Shown here: piece by piece, positions 1 to 9,250 of the stretch
Numbering within the stretch: position 1 is the first letter of the stretch
How the letters are laid out: the number at the start of each line of letters is the position of its first letter
Assembly (NCBI GenBank): GCA_938083445.1
Contig: CALKCP010000009.1
Location: 1-64,000, forward strand
DNA length: 64,000 nucleotides
Direction: 5' to 3'
From: an uncultured Ulvibacter sp.
GTDB taxonomy: Bacteria; Bacteroidota; Bacteroidia; Flavobacteriales; Flavobacteriaceae
Translations under genes and position numbers: made by a program
The notes under the pieces: model-generated
The model's database searches: none
What the model saw: the letters and a program-made list of their open reading frames with translations, nothing else
What the model was told of the DNA's origin: nothing

Positions 1-1476
1 GGTGCTCAATTAACTAGAATTGAGTACATGTTCGGAAGAACATACCTTGCAAATTACACTCCTGAAAACACTAATTTCGAATGGGGATTGGCATACCAAG
101 GAATGTTTTCTGATATAGTAGGTGCTGAACTTCTTGCCACTGAGCAAGGACAATACAAACACCTTGCTGTGATGAACGTTATGAAAGCCTATACTTTAAT
201 GACTTTAGTAGATTTTTACGGCGACGTACCTTATAGCGAAGCATCAAATCCTTCAGAATTCCCATTTCCTTCAGCAGATGATGCAGCGACTGTTTATGCT
301 GGCGCCCTCACTTTGTTAGAAGACGCTGAAAATTATTTATCTTTAGGTGGAGGGTCCATTCAAAATGAATTCTTTTATGACAACGATTATAGTAAATGGC
401 GTAAGTTAATTGGAACTCTAAAAATGAATGCCTATCTAAATACAAGATTGGTAGATTCAGGTGCACTCGGAAAATTTAACGCTATCGTTAATTCTGGAAC
501 CTACATTTCTTCAAGTGATGATGATTTCCAATTCCGATATGGAACTAGCGAATCAAATCCAAATACAAGGCATCCTGCTTATGGTTCAGATTATGGGAAT
601 AGTGGTGCTGGAAGATACAGATCGAATTGGTTAATGGAGTTAATGTTAAATAACAATGACCCAAGGATTCGTTATTACTTTTTTAGACAAATAATCTGTA
701 CTCCAGGAACAATTGGTGCGGATGGCGTTGCTTGTGCTCCTAATGGACCACAACTTCAATGCTCACAACAAGCGAAACCACCGCATTTTCCAACAGACAT
801 GACTTTTTGTAATGTAAACTCAGGATACTGGGGTAGAGATCACGGAAATGATGAAGGTATTCCACCAGATTCATTCAAAAGAACTGCGATGGGTGTTTAT
901 CCTGCAGGTGGACGATTTGATGGTGACGATTTCGACTTTGTCGGTATAGGCCAAGGTGGTGGTGGAGCAGGTGTTACTCCAATCATGCTAGCATCATGGG
1001 TAGACTTAATGCGAGCTGAAGCTGCAATGGCATCAAACAATACTAGTGCTGCCGGAACACTTTTACAAAGCGCTCTTACGAAGTCTATAGCTAAAGTTCA
1101 ATCTTTTGGATCTTTAGATGCTACTGCTAATTCTTCTTTCTTTCCAAGTTCTGCCGATGTTAACGCTTTTAAATCGTCAGTATCTGCTGCTTTCAATAGC
1201 GCAAACACAACAGGAAAATGGAACATATTAGCAAACCAAACGTTCGTTGCATATTACGGAAATGGTATAAATCCTTATAACTTCTACAGAAGAACTGGAT
1301 ATCCAACAACCTTACAATACAATATCGAGCCTAGCTCAGGAGATTTCGTTAGATCATTCTTGTATCCAGCCGATGAGGCTAATACAAATAGTAACATAGT
1401 ACAAAAACCAAATGTAAGCCAACAAGTGTTCTGGGATAACAATCCAGCTTCACCTGCGTTTCCATTTGCTAACTAA
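1..1476 (+). CDS. SusD/RagB-family nutrient-binding outer-membrane lipoprotein (5' truncated by window)
   Basis: The reading frame is open from base 1, so the N-terminus, including the lipoprotein signal, lies outside the window; 491 codons are visible. The sequence has SusD-family features: an N-terminal helical TPR-like part (the LAVMNVMKAYTLMTLVDFYGDVPYSEA segment type near residues 63-89), the conserved 'DFYGDVPY' turn, and a C-terminal end with paired Tyr/Asn-rich segments (NPYNFYRRTGYP, FLYPADEANTN). SusD proteins sit on the cell surface as lids over a TonB-dependent SusC transporter and bind glycans or peptides. The partner SusC is expected just upstream, outside the window. The substrate cannot be told from this fragment. 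A lipoprotein gene follows 18 bases downstream, which fits an operon. Confidence 0.93.
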   Translation, partial: GAQLTRIEYMFGRTYLANYTPENTNFEWGLAYQGMFSDIVGAELLATEQGQYKHLAVMNVMKAYTLMTLVDFYGDVPYSEASNPSEFPFPSADDAATVYAGALTLLEDAENYLSLGGGSIQNEFFYDNDYSKWRKLIGTLKMNAYLNTRLVDSGALGKFNAIVNSGTYISSSDDDFQFRYGTSESNPNTRHPAYGSDYGNSGAGRYRSNWLMELMLNNNDPRIRYYFFRQIICTPGTIGADGVACAPNGPQLQCSQQAKPPHFPTDMTFCNVNSGYWGRDHGNDEGIPPDSFKRTAMGVYPAGGRFDGDDFDFVGIGQGGGGAGVTPIMLASWVDLMRAEAAMASNNTSAAGTLLQSALTKSIAKVQSFGSLDATANSSFFPSSADVNAFKSSVSAAFNSANTTGKWNILANQTFVAYYGNGINPYNFYRRTGYPTTLQYNIEPSSGDFVRSFLYPADEANTNSNIVQKPNVSQQVFWDNNPASPAFPFAN

Positions 1477-1494
1477 TATTAAAACTTAAGAATT

Positions 1495-2082
1495 ATGAAA
1501 AATATATATAAAATATTTTTAGTTGGGCTAATTGCAGCGGGAAGTACAATTAGCTGTACCGATAGCGAGCTAGCTATAGATGCTCTTTACGAAGGTGTTG
1601 ATAAATCGGGTGCTTTTATTAGAACCATTGAATCTCCTTTTCAATTAGTAAACCTTTCTGATCCAACCAAAAATTTTATCGCTGCGACGATTGAAGTTCA
1701 AGAAGGACAAGGGGACGTAAGCACATTTACAGAAGTAAGGGTCTTTATAAGCTCTTACAACGATCAAGATCAGTTGGAAGCAACCTTAGATACATCGGGT
1801 AATCCACTAACAGAGGTATTACTTTCTACCTTGCCAGCCTCAGACTTTACGCCAAGTGCAGGTAATCGTTTGCCAAGCAATGCTTTTAGTATTCCAACGC
1901 AAACTCTTGTAGATTTATATCCGGACGCTGTTTTTACTATTCCTACGTTCGTTGTAATTCGATTAGAACTTGAACTTGCTGATGGTAGAGTTTTTACGGA
2001 TGTTAATGTAGGACCAACAGTTTCTACTGGAAATTACTTTACTGCACCTTCTTTTTACAATATCATTTTCTTACCAATCTAG
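1495..2082 (+). CDS. Surface lipoprotein downstream of SusD homologue
   Basis: A 195-residue protein with a type II signal peptide: positively charged start, hydrophobic stretch and a lipobox ending in Cys21 (STISC). The mature part is rich in beta-type residues and acidic, with no recognised catalytic motif. It starts 18 bases after the SusD homologue and is followed by a strong terminator at 2117-2153, so it is the last gene of the uptake operon. Such third or fourth lipoproteins in Sus-like loci usually help bind the glycan or peptide substrate at the cell surface; that role is inferred from position only. Confidence 0.85.
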   Translation: MKNIYKIFLVGLIAAGSTISCTDSELAIDALYEGVDKSGAFIRTIESPFQLVNLSDPTKNFIAATIEVQEGQGDVSTFTEVRVFISSYNDQDQLEATLDTSGNPLTEVLLSTLPASDFTPSAGNRLPSNAFSIPTQTLVDLYPDAVFTIPTFVVIRLELELADGRVFTDVNVGPTVSTGNYFTAPSFYNIIFLPI

Positions 2083-2116
2083 GAGGCAAAGTACATTAAA
2101 TAATATCTAAAAAAAA

Positions 2117-2153
2117 ACAGAGATTTCTTAAATGAAATCTCTGTTTTTTTTTT
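2117..2153 (+). terminator. Rho-independent terminator of the SusD operon
   Basis: An 11-bp perfect stem (ACAGAGATTTC with GAAATCTCTGT) with a 6-base loop, followed by a run of ten T. It lies 34 bases after the lipoprotein stop codon. Confidence 0.93.
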
Positions 2154-2326
2154 GGTTTTTAATGATATTAATGTAAATTAATTCGTTCCATTTTTTAACT
2201 ATAGAAATCAAAATCCCCGCAACCTTAGCCCAAAGAAATCGTGTTATATATGTATAACATTTCATTTACTCTACTAATTCGTAATCAAAAAATAAGAAAT
2301 TTTTCGCCTAATTCAAATAATATGTG

Positions 2327-2334
2327 TATTTTTG
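2327..2334 (+). promoter_or_regulatory. Candidate -7 element of Bacteroidota promoter (TATTTTTG)
   Basis: TATTTTTG matches the Bacteroidota -7 consensus TAnnTTTG exactly and lies 28 bases before the start codon at 2363. No clear TTG was seen at the expected -33 position, so only the -7 half is supported. Confidence 0.55.
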
Positions 2335-2362
2335 ATGTAAACTAACTTTAAAAACTAATATT

Positions 2363-3283
2363 ATGAAAAAAAATTATTTCTTAGCAGTTCTTTTTGCTTT
2401 CAGCATGATATCTGCAAACGCGCAATTCGCTATGGACGACATGGAGTCTTACGGAGGTGGTAATGCACCTATCTTAGACGCACAATGGGGATCTTGGGAT
2501 GGTACAGCTGGAACAGCAATGCTTTCTTCAGGTACTTATGCTCAAAGTGGCGCTTTATCAGGATGGGTTGATGGTTCAGGAATTGATCCACTACTATTAT
2601 TAGGTGATAAAATATTTGGATCTTGGGGTCTTAAATTTGCATCGTATATTCCTGCTGGGTCAACTGGATATTGGAACATGCAAGGTCAAGAAGCTCCTGG
2701 TGTACAATGGGTAGTTGGAAACGTTACTTTCGTAGACAATGTAGGTACTATTGATTATAGTTCATCTGATCCTCTTGATTATACGGTATTCGCTTATCCT
2801 TCTGATCAGTGGTTTGAGACGATAATTAATTTCGATTTCAATTCTGGAGCAGGTGCTTCAACATGGACAGTGTGGGTTGACGGTGTAGAAGTTGTAGCTG
2901 CAGGTACTCCTTATGCTGATGCTGCTGGAACTTATGCTCAGGCTTTAGGTGGAGTTAACATATATTCTGCTGCTGCTACTAACTCAATGTACTTTGACGA
3001 TGTTGAGTACATTAACGACTTTTATCCAGGACCTCTTGGAGTTGCTGATTTAGATGCTGTAGGTTTTTCTGCATACCCTAACCCAGTAAAAAATGTTTTA
3101 AACTTACAAGCAAACGAAGAAATTTCTACTGCTGTTGTTTATAACGTATTAGGTCAAGAAGTATACAACGCGAACATCAATGCTTTAAATGCAACTATCG
3201 ATATGGCTAGTTTTGCAAGTGGAGCTTACTTTGTAAAAGTAAACGTTGGTGGAACTGAAGGTGTTGTTAAAGTTCTTAAATAA
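2363..3283 (+). CDS. T9SS-sorted secreted protein, jelly-roll/LamG-like
   Basis: A 306-residue protein with a classical Sec signal peptide ending at about NANA-Q (residue 20-21). The body (about residues 25-220) is rich in Gly, Trp and Asp and resembles a concanavalin/LamG-like jelly roll, with repeated Trp-rich strands and a 'MYFDDVEY' end strand. The last 75 residues are a type A T9SS sorting domain: 'AYPNPVKNVLNL', 'VYNVLGQEV', 'GAYFVKV', ending in KVLK. It is therefore exported and anchored or released by the type IX system, whose core genes porU and porV are in this same window. Ligand unknown. It is a single transcription unit bounded by its own promoter element and terminator. Confidence 0.9.
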   Translation: MKKNYFLAVLFAFSMISANAQFAMDDMESYGGGNAPILDAQWGSWDGTAGTAMLSSGTYAQSGALSGWVDGSGIDPLLLLGDKIFGSWGLKFASYIPAGSTGYWNMQGQEAPGVQWVVGNVTFVDNVGTIDYSSSDPLDYTVFAYPSDQWFETIINFDFNSGAGASTWTVWVDGVEVVAAGTPYADAAGTYAQALGGVNIYSAAATNSMYFDDVEYINDFYPGPLGVADLDAVGFSAYPNPVKNVLNLQANEEISTAVVYNVLGQEVYNANINALNATIDMASFASGAYFVKVNVGGTEGVVKVLK

Positions 3284-3312
3284 GAATAGATAATACTATG
3301 TACCTTATTATT

Positions 3313-3346
3313 AAAGAGGCAGTCTACCAGACTGCCTCTTTTTTTT
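3313..3346 (+). terminator. Rho-independent terminator
   Basis: A 13-bp perfect stem (AAAGAGGCAGTCT with AGACTGCCTCTTT), 3-base loop and a following T tract, 30 bases after the stop of the T9SS-sorted protein. Confidence 0.95.
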
Positions 3347-3367
3347 AGCAACTATTTTTATATTTAA

Positions 3368-4117
3368 ATGAAATTAATGGAATACAATCAATCTACAATA
3401 TTTGGAATCTACCCCGTCCAAGAGGCCGTATCATCAAATATTCATATAGATAAACTATTTATACAAAAGGGAACCGTCAATCCTAAAATAGAAGCCATTG
3501 TTAAGGATTTAGAAAAAAAGAATTCAACAATCTCTTTTGTGCCGTTTGAAAAACTTGACAAGCTAACTCGAGGCAATCACCAGGGAATCGTTGCTATAAC
3601 CTCTCCTATTTCATTTCACTCTCTCGAAAACATAGTAGAAACAGTACTTGAAACAAAAAAGCAACCCTTATTTATAATCCTAGATCAAATTAGTGATGTT
3701 CGTAATTTTGGAGCCATATTAAGAACTGCAGAATGTACTGGCGTTGATGCGGTTATTATTCAAAAAAAAGGAGGAGCTCCAGTATCTGGGGACACTGTTA
3801 AAACATCGGCAGGAGCGATCTTCAAAATTCCAATTTGTAAGGTTGACCATATTAAAGATGCTATCTATTATTTACAAGGATCGGGCATTAAAACAATTGG
3901 TGCTACTGAAAAAACAGCTGAGCATATTTATAACTTAGAATTAAACCAGCCAGTAGCAATTGTTATGGGTTCCGAAGACAAAGGAATATCTCGATCTGTC
4001 TTAAACATCTTAGATTATAAAGCCTCTTTGCCATTATTGGGCGAAATCAACTCTTTAAACGTCTCGGTAGCTTGCGGAGCGTTTCTATATGAGATTGTTA
4101 GACAACGGTCCTTATAA
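3368..4117 (+). CDS. rlmB: TrmH/RlmB-family 23S rRNA 2'-O-ribose methyltransferase
   Basis: A 249-residue SpoU/TrmH-type methyltransferase. It has an N-terminal L30e-like substrate-binding domain (about residues 1-80, with the 'GNHQGIVAI' element) and a C-terminal knotted SPOUT domain. SPOUT motif 1 is seen as 'DQISDVRNFGAILRTAE', motif 2 as 'IVMGSEDKGIS' and motif 3 as 'LPLLGEINSLNVSVACGAFLYE'. This layout fits RlmB, which methylates the 2'-hydroxyl of a guanosine in 23S rRNA using S-adenosylmethionine; a TrmH paralogue with another RNA target cannot be excluded. The first ATG (3368) and a second ATG three codons later (3377) are both possible. TATTTTTA at 3353-3360 sits very close to the start, implying a very short leader if it is the promoter. 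Confidence 0.9.
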   Translation: MKLMEYNQSTIFGIYPVQEAVSSNIHIDKLFIQKGTVNPKIEAIVKDLEKKNSTISFVPFEKLDKLTRGNHQGIVAITSPISFHSLENIVETVLETKKQPLFIILDQISDVRNFGAILRTAECTGVDAVIIQKKGGAPVSGDTVKTSAGAIFKIPICKVDHIKDAIYYLQGSGIKTIGATEKTAEHIYNLELNQPVAIVMGSEDKGISRSVLNILDYKASLPLLGEINSLNVSVACGAFLYEIVRQRSL

Positions 4118-4182
4118 GTGCTTAAATAAGCTTAGATAATATTATGAACCTCTTTTTATTTTTACAATATGGAAGGCAGTGA

Positions 4183-4938
4183 TTATTTTAAGTTTTCACC
4201 GTCCTTCTTATTATCTTTATTTAAAGTGTACACAATTCTAATAGGCGGGTTCTCTATATCTGGTAATTCTTCCGGTACTTTTTCAATGAAATTTCCATCT
4301 TCATCAAATTGTTTTAAGAAATCATCTTCTTCAGGATTATAATCGTCTTTTTCCCAATCATATTTTTTAGTTTCAATAGGAGTTTCTTTAAAGAAAAAGG
4401 CAAACGCCAAACCTACTACAAATCCAGCCGTGTGTCCTTCCCAAGAAATTTTCGGATCTATTGGTAACAGATACCAAAGCAAGCCGCCATATAAAAAGAC
4501 AACCACCAAAGACAATGCAGTTAGCTGATATTGTTTTGAGAAGATTCCTTTAAAAAACAAGAAAGCTGCTAACATGTATACGACCCCACTCGCACCTATA
4601 TGAAGAGATGGTCGACCAATCAGCCAAGTTAGCAATCCACTTAACAAAAATCCATAAATTAGTACCTTCCAGCGAAGGCTTTGATAAAAATAAAACAGCG
4701 CAGTAGAGAGCACCAATAGCGGAATTGAATTATTAAAAAGATGCTTCAGGTTTCCATGAATAAATGGTCCTAGAACAATACCTGCCAAACCAGAAACTTT
4801 GCGTGGATTGATTCCCAAAGAAGTAAAATCCCAATTAAAACGTATTTCAGCCCAAAATACAATCCACATAAGCAAAACTAATGCTAATGGATATAAAACG
4901 ACTTCTACTGAAAAGTCTAATTTATTTGTTTCTGACAT
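4183..4938 (-). CDS. Rhomboid-family intramembrane serine protease
   Basis: A 251-residue polytopic membrane protein. The rhomboid catalytic dyad is visible: Ser117 in the 'HIGASGVVY' motif and His169 in 'WEGHTAGFVVG', and the His-rich 'HGNLKHLFNN' element of transmembrane segment 2 is at residues 61-70. About six hydrophobic segments are followed by an acidic soluble tail of about 60 residues after residue 190 (rich in D, E, K). Rhomboids cut transmembrane substrates within the inner membrane; the substrate is unknown. It is convergent with rlmB (65-base gap) and divergent from rarA, so it has its own promoter in the 88-base gap at 4939-5026. Confidence 0.93.
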   Translation of the reverse strand: MSETNKLDFSVEVVLYPLALVLLMWIVFWAEIRFNWDFTSLGINPRKVSGLAGIVLGPFIHGNLKHLFNNSIPLLVLSTALFYFYQSLRWKVLIYGFLLSGLLTWLIGRPSLHIGASGVVYMLAAFLFFKGIFSKQYQLTALSLVVVFLYGGLLWYLLPIDPKISWEGHTAGFVVGLAFAFFFKETPIETKKYDWEKDDYNPEEDDFLKQFDEDGNFIEKVPEELPDIENPPIRIVYTLNKDNKKDGENLK

Positions 4939-5026
4939 GCTTCGGTTACTTCAATAAATGAGCCTTATTTCAAATTTATGATATTTTGTCAGTAAATAGA
5001 TTGCTTTATTATCGTAATTTTAAACC

Positions 5027-6307
5027 ATGATGAACGCACCACTCGCTGAACGCATAAGACCGAAGACACTAAACGACTATTTAAGCCAGCAACATTTGGT
5101 GGGACCAAAAGGTGCTCTTACTGCTCAATTGGCTTCTGGTATACTGCCATCAATGATATTCTGGGGGCCTCCAGGCACGGGTAAGACAACCCTTGCAACC
5201 ATTATAGCCAATCAATCGAAAAGACCTTTCTTTTCATTGAGCGCTGTTGATAGTGGCGTTGCTGCGGTAAGAGAAGTTATAGAAAAAGCAAAAAAGGCCG
5301 ATACCCTATTCACCACTAAAAATCCAATCCTTTTTATTGATGAAATACATCGATTTAGCAAATCGCAGCAAGATTCACTGCTAGGAGCAGTGGAAAAAGG
5401 CCTGATAACGCTCATAGGCGCTACTACAGAAAATCCAAGTTTCGAGGTAATACCAGCTCTTCTATCACGGTGCCAAGTCTATGTTCTAAAAGCTTTCAGT
5501 AGAAAAGACCTAGAAGATCTGTTGAAAAGAGCTCTAGAAATAGATGAGAAGTTATCAAAAAAGAAGGTTTCGCTAAAGGAAACAGAAGCCTTGATACGTT
5601 TATCTGGAGGAGATGCAAGGAAGTTATTGAATGTCCTTGAACTCATTGTACTTTCAGATAAAGGTGAGCACGTAATTATTACCAACGATATTGTGCAACA
5701 AAAAGTCCAAAAGAACACCGTTCTTTATGACAAGACTGGAGAGCAGCACTACGATATCGTGTCTGCCTTTATAAAATCGATTCGCGGGAGTGACCCAAAT
5801 GCATCTGTTTACTGGTTGGCAAGAATGATTGAGGGTGGTGAGGATTTAAAATTCATTGCCAGAAGACTTGTTATATTAGCTTCTGAAGATATTGGAAATG
5901 CCAATCCAACGGCATTAGTCTTAGCAAACAATACTTTTCAAGCGGTAAATACCATTGGGTTTCCTGAGGCTCGTATCATCCTAAGTCAATGCACTATATA
6001 TTTAGCTACATCACAAAAAAGCAATGCATCCTATACTGCCATTAAAGAGGCGCAAAAGCTAGTGAAGCAAACAGGAGACCTATCTGTACCTTTATCTATT
6101 AGAAATGCCCCAACTAAATTAATGAAAGAACTAGGTTATGGCGAAAACTATGAATACGCTCATAATTATGAAGGAAACTTTATCGCACACGAATTTCTTC
6201 CTGAAGAGATAAAAGGCACCTCCTTCTATAAAACAGGCAACAACCCAAAAGAAAATTCATTAAAAGTGTATCTCAAAAGTCTTTGGAAAGAAAAATATGA
6301 TTTTTAG
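5027..6307 (+). CDS. rarA: Replication-associated recombination protein A (RarA/MgsA AAA+ ATPase)
   Basis: A 426-residue AAA+ ATPase related to clamp loader subunits. Walker A is GPPGTGKTT at residues 47-55, Walker B 'ILFIDEIHRF' at 101-110, sensor 1 is in 'LIGATTENPSF', the arginine finger region is 'ALLSRCQVY', and the C-terminal MgsA tetramerisation domain follows ('YDIVSAFIKSIRGSDPNASVYWLARMIEGGED', 'LKFIARRLVILASEDIGNA'). Length matches the family. RarA acts at stalled replication forks. The start may be the first or second of two adjacent ATG codons (5027 or 5030). Its stop overlaps the convergent downstream gene by 4 bases, so no terminator fits between them. Confidence 0.96.
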   Translation: MMNAPLAERIRPKTLNDYLSQQHLVGPKGALTAQLASGILPSMIFWGPPGTGKTTLATIIANQSKRPFFSLSAVDSGVAAVREVIEKAKKADTLFTTKNPILFIDEIHRFSKSQQDSLLGAVEKGLITLIGATTENPSFEVIPALLSRCQVYVLKAFSRKDLEDLLKRALEIDEKLSKKKVSLKETEALIRLSGGDARKLLNVLELIVLSDKGEHVIITNDIVQQKVQKNTVLYDKTGEQHYDIVSAFIKSIRGSDPNASVYWLARMIEGGEDLKFIARRLVILASEDIGNANPTALVLANNTFQAVNTIGFPEARIILSQCTIYLATSQKSNASYTAIKEAQKLVKQTGDLSVPLSIRNAPTKLMKELGYGENYEYAHNYEGNFIAHEFLPEEIKGTSFYKTGNNPKENSLKVYLKSLWKEKYDF

Positions 6308-7089
6308 CGCACGCGCCTATATGTTTTAGAATTACCCTCTTTTTGTATTACGAGGTTTTCTGTTGCATCAAAGGTCGCATCATATATAGTATTATCTGTA
6401 TCAATAAAGAGAAGCTTTGCAGTATCATCGGCTACGTCAATTTTTCCAAGCAACATCAACCCATCTTCCATGGTTGCTGTCTCTTTAAATAAAGAATATC
6501 CTGCTGTAGTTTTTCGAAGCATATAGGTCCCATCCTCATTGTCATAACTTGAGAATCGAGCCTTAGGCAGGTTCAAGCTTATAACACCATCTGCAATCAT
6601 TGTATCATTGCCTTGAACTGGGTTTTGAGCTGCAGAACTAGCCAGCTCGTCTTCAAAATAGACAATTTCTTTTTGCTTCACTCCCATTTCATCAAAATAT
6701 GCAAATGCCTTTCTCAATGCATCTTGATGGGCTTGCTTAAACTCTTTAAGCCTAGTAACGCCCTCTGGACTTCGATATACCTCAAAGCCGTTACAGTCTC
6801 TTAGGATCAGCACCAACTTTGTTCTTAAAAGTGCCCTTATATTAACAACATCTGCGTATAGTCCGTCACATGGTCTCGTATTGGGCACATTATTACTTTT
6901 AAAAGCGTGAAAGCCATGTTTATTAAATAAAAACTCGGCGATAGAATTTAGTTGGTATTTATCTACTTCGTTCAAAAAATTGAATCGCTCAGGGACGATA
7001 ACGAAACTATAATCACTCATGCTTGATTGAGATAAACCCTTAGAAATGACGCTTAAAAAGAAAAACAACACTATTAAATACTTACTCAT
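6304..7089 (-). CDS. Exported hypothetical protein, last gene of an envelope operon
   Basis: A 261-residue protein with a Sec signal peptide (hydrophobic residues 4-20, likely cut after GLSQ). No known domain was recognised. The N-terminal half (residues 27-130) looks alpha/beta and includes 'YSFVIVPERFNFLNEVDKYQLNSIAEFLFNKHGF', suggestive of a small periplasmic globular domain. The C-terminal third looks like beta strands ending in a basic 'YRRVR'. Its start codon overlaps the stop of the DUF5723-like gene by 4 bases, so the two are translationally coupled. Function unknown; cell-envelope localisation is inferred from the signal peptide and the neighbours. Confidence 0.85.
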   Translation of the reverse strand: MSKYLIVLFFFLSVISKGLSQSSMSDYSFVIVPERFNFLNEVDKYQLNSIAEFLFNKHGFHAFKSNNVPNTRPCDGLYADVVNIRALLRTKLVLILRDCNGFEVYRSPEGVTRLKEFKQAHQDALRKAFAYFDEMGVKQKEIVYFEDELASSAAQNPVQGNDTMIADGVISLNLPKARFSSYDNEDGTYMLRKTTAGYSLFKETATMEDGLMLLGKIDVADDTAKLLFIDTDNTIYDATFDATENLVIQKEGNSKTYRRVR

Positions 7090-8504
7090 TCTCTATCAAT
7101 TTTTATATTAAATCCCAACTGTAAAGATACACTTTTTGCTTTTGCCAAATTCTGATACCCCAATAGGTTGTCTGCCGCAAGGTAAAAATTAACCACCCCA
7201 ATATCCGCAACCAATCCTAATCCAATGTTGCTTGCTGAAAAGGAATCTACCGTGTAAGTTGCCTTTAGTGCAAGAAAATTTGTGAACCGTCTTGAGTAAA
7301 ATAATGTCCCGGCTAGTTGAGGGCCTTTGGGTCTAAAAATACTGTAATACTGGATGCCGGCTTGTTGATTTCGAGCAGGAGCAGTACTCGATTTTTTACA
7401 ATTACAATCCTCTGAGTCATCAAGACTTCTTCCAAAACTGTAGGCCAAACTAGCATTAACTTTTATGGGTCGTAACTGTGTATATAAATTATTAAGTGTG
7501 TCGATAACTACTTCTCTTTCCACCTCATCCTCAAGATCCTCAAAATAAGGAGGTGCAACACCTCCATTTAGGATTACAGGAAACAACAACTCAATTCCAT
7601 CAAGCGTATAATTACTGGATACACTATAACTTTCTACATCTTTGGTATGAAAAATTGCTCCCAAATCTAAAATACTAGCACTTGCTGTAATATTATTTGT
7701 AATGTCATACGTAGCTCCAACATCTACTCCTAGTCCCAGATTACCACCAAACAAAGCACGACCCATTAGATTTTCCCTTACTTCTCCCGAACCATTCAAG
7801 TCTTGAAGCGACGCCAGACCAGAAGTTTCAATTGACATGGCCATGTTTTTAAGCGTATGCTCATAAATATTAGGACCATCTTGATCCATAAGCGTGGTGA
7901 CGAATGTACCTCGGTTATTCGTGCTTTTATAACTAAGCATACTTGAATATAACTTGGCTCGAACACCAACTGTCAGTTTATCATTTATCTGCTTGTTGGC
8001 CCCAAAATGATATACGGATAATAAATCTCCTGTCGTACTAATTTGACCAAAGTCAAATTCATAATTTAAATAATCACTATTCCCCTCCCATGCAAGAATC
8101 GCAAGATCTCTTGGGAAATATAAAATAAAATCAAGCTCTTGGTATACCCCTCCAGAATAATATATTTTATTCTTAGCAAGCCATCCAAAATTAATAATTT
8201 CCAATTGTTGCGTCGCAGTGAAAAAATCTCTATCACTTAACTCAAAAATCTTATTGCGAATAATTGTGTTAATATCTTGATCTGAATTTCCAAAAATATC
8301 ATAAGCATTAACTCCTGAGGACCCTCCGTTAAGATGAATCTGTGATAAAAAAGGAACCCCAAAATGCATTTTCTGAGGAATTTTACTGCCAGGGTTTAAA
8401 AGTAGGTTTTGAGGAAGATCAGTCATACCATAGAGCACCTGCTTATTTTGTGATATAGCAGAGGTGATCCAAAGAATAATTATTAATCGCAGTAGGCTAC
8501 GCAT
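7086..8504 (-). CDS. DUF5723-like outer-membrane beta-barrel protein
   Basis: A 472-residue protein with a signal peptide (to about residue 18). It opens with the 'YGMTDLPQNLLLNPGSKIPQKMHFGVPFLSQI' type of N-terminus that I associate with the DUF5723 family of Bacteroidota. Alternating hydrophobic strands and a run of 'LxAxY' strands toward the C-terminus (ATYTVDSFSASNIGLGLVADIGVVNFYLAADNLLGYQ) suggest an outer-membrane beta-barrel like those related to PorV/PorP. A Cys-rich insert 'DDSEDCNCKK' lies near residue 360. It is preceded by a lipoprotein gene 5 bases away and followed by a 4-base overlap, giving a three-gene operon. Function unknown. Confidence 0.82.
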   Translation of the reverse strand: MRSLLRLIIILWITSAISQNKQVLYGMTDLPQNLLLNPGSKIPQKMHFGVPFLSQIHLNGGSSGVNAYDIFGNSDQDINTIIRNKIFELSDRDFFTATQQLEIINFGWLAKNKIYYSGGVYQELDFILYFPRDLAILAWEGNSDYLNYEFDFGQISTTGDLLSVYHFGANKQINDKLTVGVRAKLYSSMLSYKSTNNRGTFVTTLMDQDGPNIYEHTLKNMAMSIETSGLASLQDLNGSGEVRENLMGRALFGGNLGLGVDVGATYDITNNITASASILDLGAIFHTKDVESYSVSSNYTLDGIELLFPVILNGGVAPPYFEDLEDEVEREVVIDTLNNLYTQLRPIKVNASLAYSFGRSLDDSEDCNCKKSSTAPARNQQAGIQYYSIFRPKGPQLAGTLFYSRRFTNFLALKATYTVDSFSASNIGLGLVADIGVVNFYLAADNLLGYQNLAKAKSVSLQLGFNIKIDRE

Positions 8505-8509
8505 AGTGG

Positions 8510-9058
8510 TTATAGTTCCAAATAGTATGTGGTTTTTGATTGTAATTTTATTGAACCGTCCAGGTTTGCATTTGAAGATGCTATTGTTACGGATACCGCA
8601 ACCTTTCCCGCCCCAGTCAAATTGATTAACTCCTGACCTTCAAAATTCTCTGTGTATTCAGTTATCACCGGGTTTGAAACAGTACCCTGAGCAACAGGTA
8701 TTTGAATCGTAGAGGTAACTTGATTTTGATCGTCTAAAAATTCGAAGTCTACTTGAAACTCTCGTTGTATACTATTTCCAACTTTAAACGAAAACACGGC
8801 TCTCTTTAAATTATTACGAATTTCAGCATCATTAAGAAATGGCAGGTCTGTGGTATCCCTAACTGTTAAAACAGGGATTGACATAGCAGTATCGAAGAAC
8901 GTAATTGCTGGTAAATCGAAATATAGTAGATCTAACTCAACAATAGGTGTCAACACAATATTGTTAGCCTTTTCAAAGTCTGTATCCTTGACACAGGCGG
9001 AGAAAAATACAATTAATAAAAATACACCTATAGAGGTAAAGACTGAACTTGTTTTCAT
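8510..9058 (-). CDS. Hypothetical lipoprotein, first gene of an envelope operon
   Basis: A 182-residue protein with a lipoprotein signal: hydrophobic stretch then 'FFSAC' with the lipid-modified Cys22. The mature part looks like an all-beta domain with even spacing of hydrophobic residues. No motif for catalysis was recognised. It is followed after 5 bases by the DUF5723-like barrel gene and then a further exported protein, so the three products may work together in the envelope. It is preceded by a 197-base gap before the next gene upstream. Confidence 0.82.
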   Translation of the reverse strand: MKTSSVFTSIGVFLLIVFFSACVKDTDFEKANNIVLTPIVELDLLYFDLPAITFFDTAMSIPVLTVRDTTDLPFLNDAEIRNNLKRAVFSFKVGNSIQREFQVDFEFLDDQNQVTSTIQIPVAQGTVSNPVITEYTENFEGQELINLTGAGKVAVSVTIASSNANLDGSIKLQSKTTYYLEL

Positions 9059-9250
9059 TATTTAGGGTATTATGTAAGAACGTTTTGAAAAAAGGCTGGA
9101 AACTGGAATAACTAATAATAAGCCAGTTAGGTAGATTAAATTCTTCGTTGGGTTCTTTTTATTCTCGATAAAAGTAAACAAAATATTTTCATAATGCCGA
9201 TAAGTGGCAATATTTATCGACGAAAGACCTAGCTAACCTGCTCAGTATAC

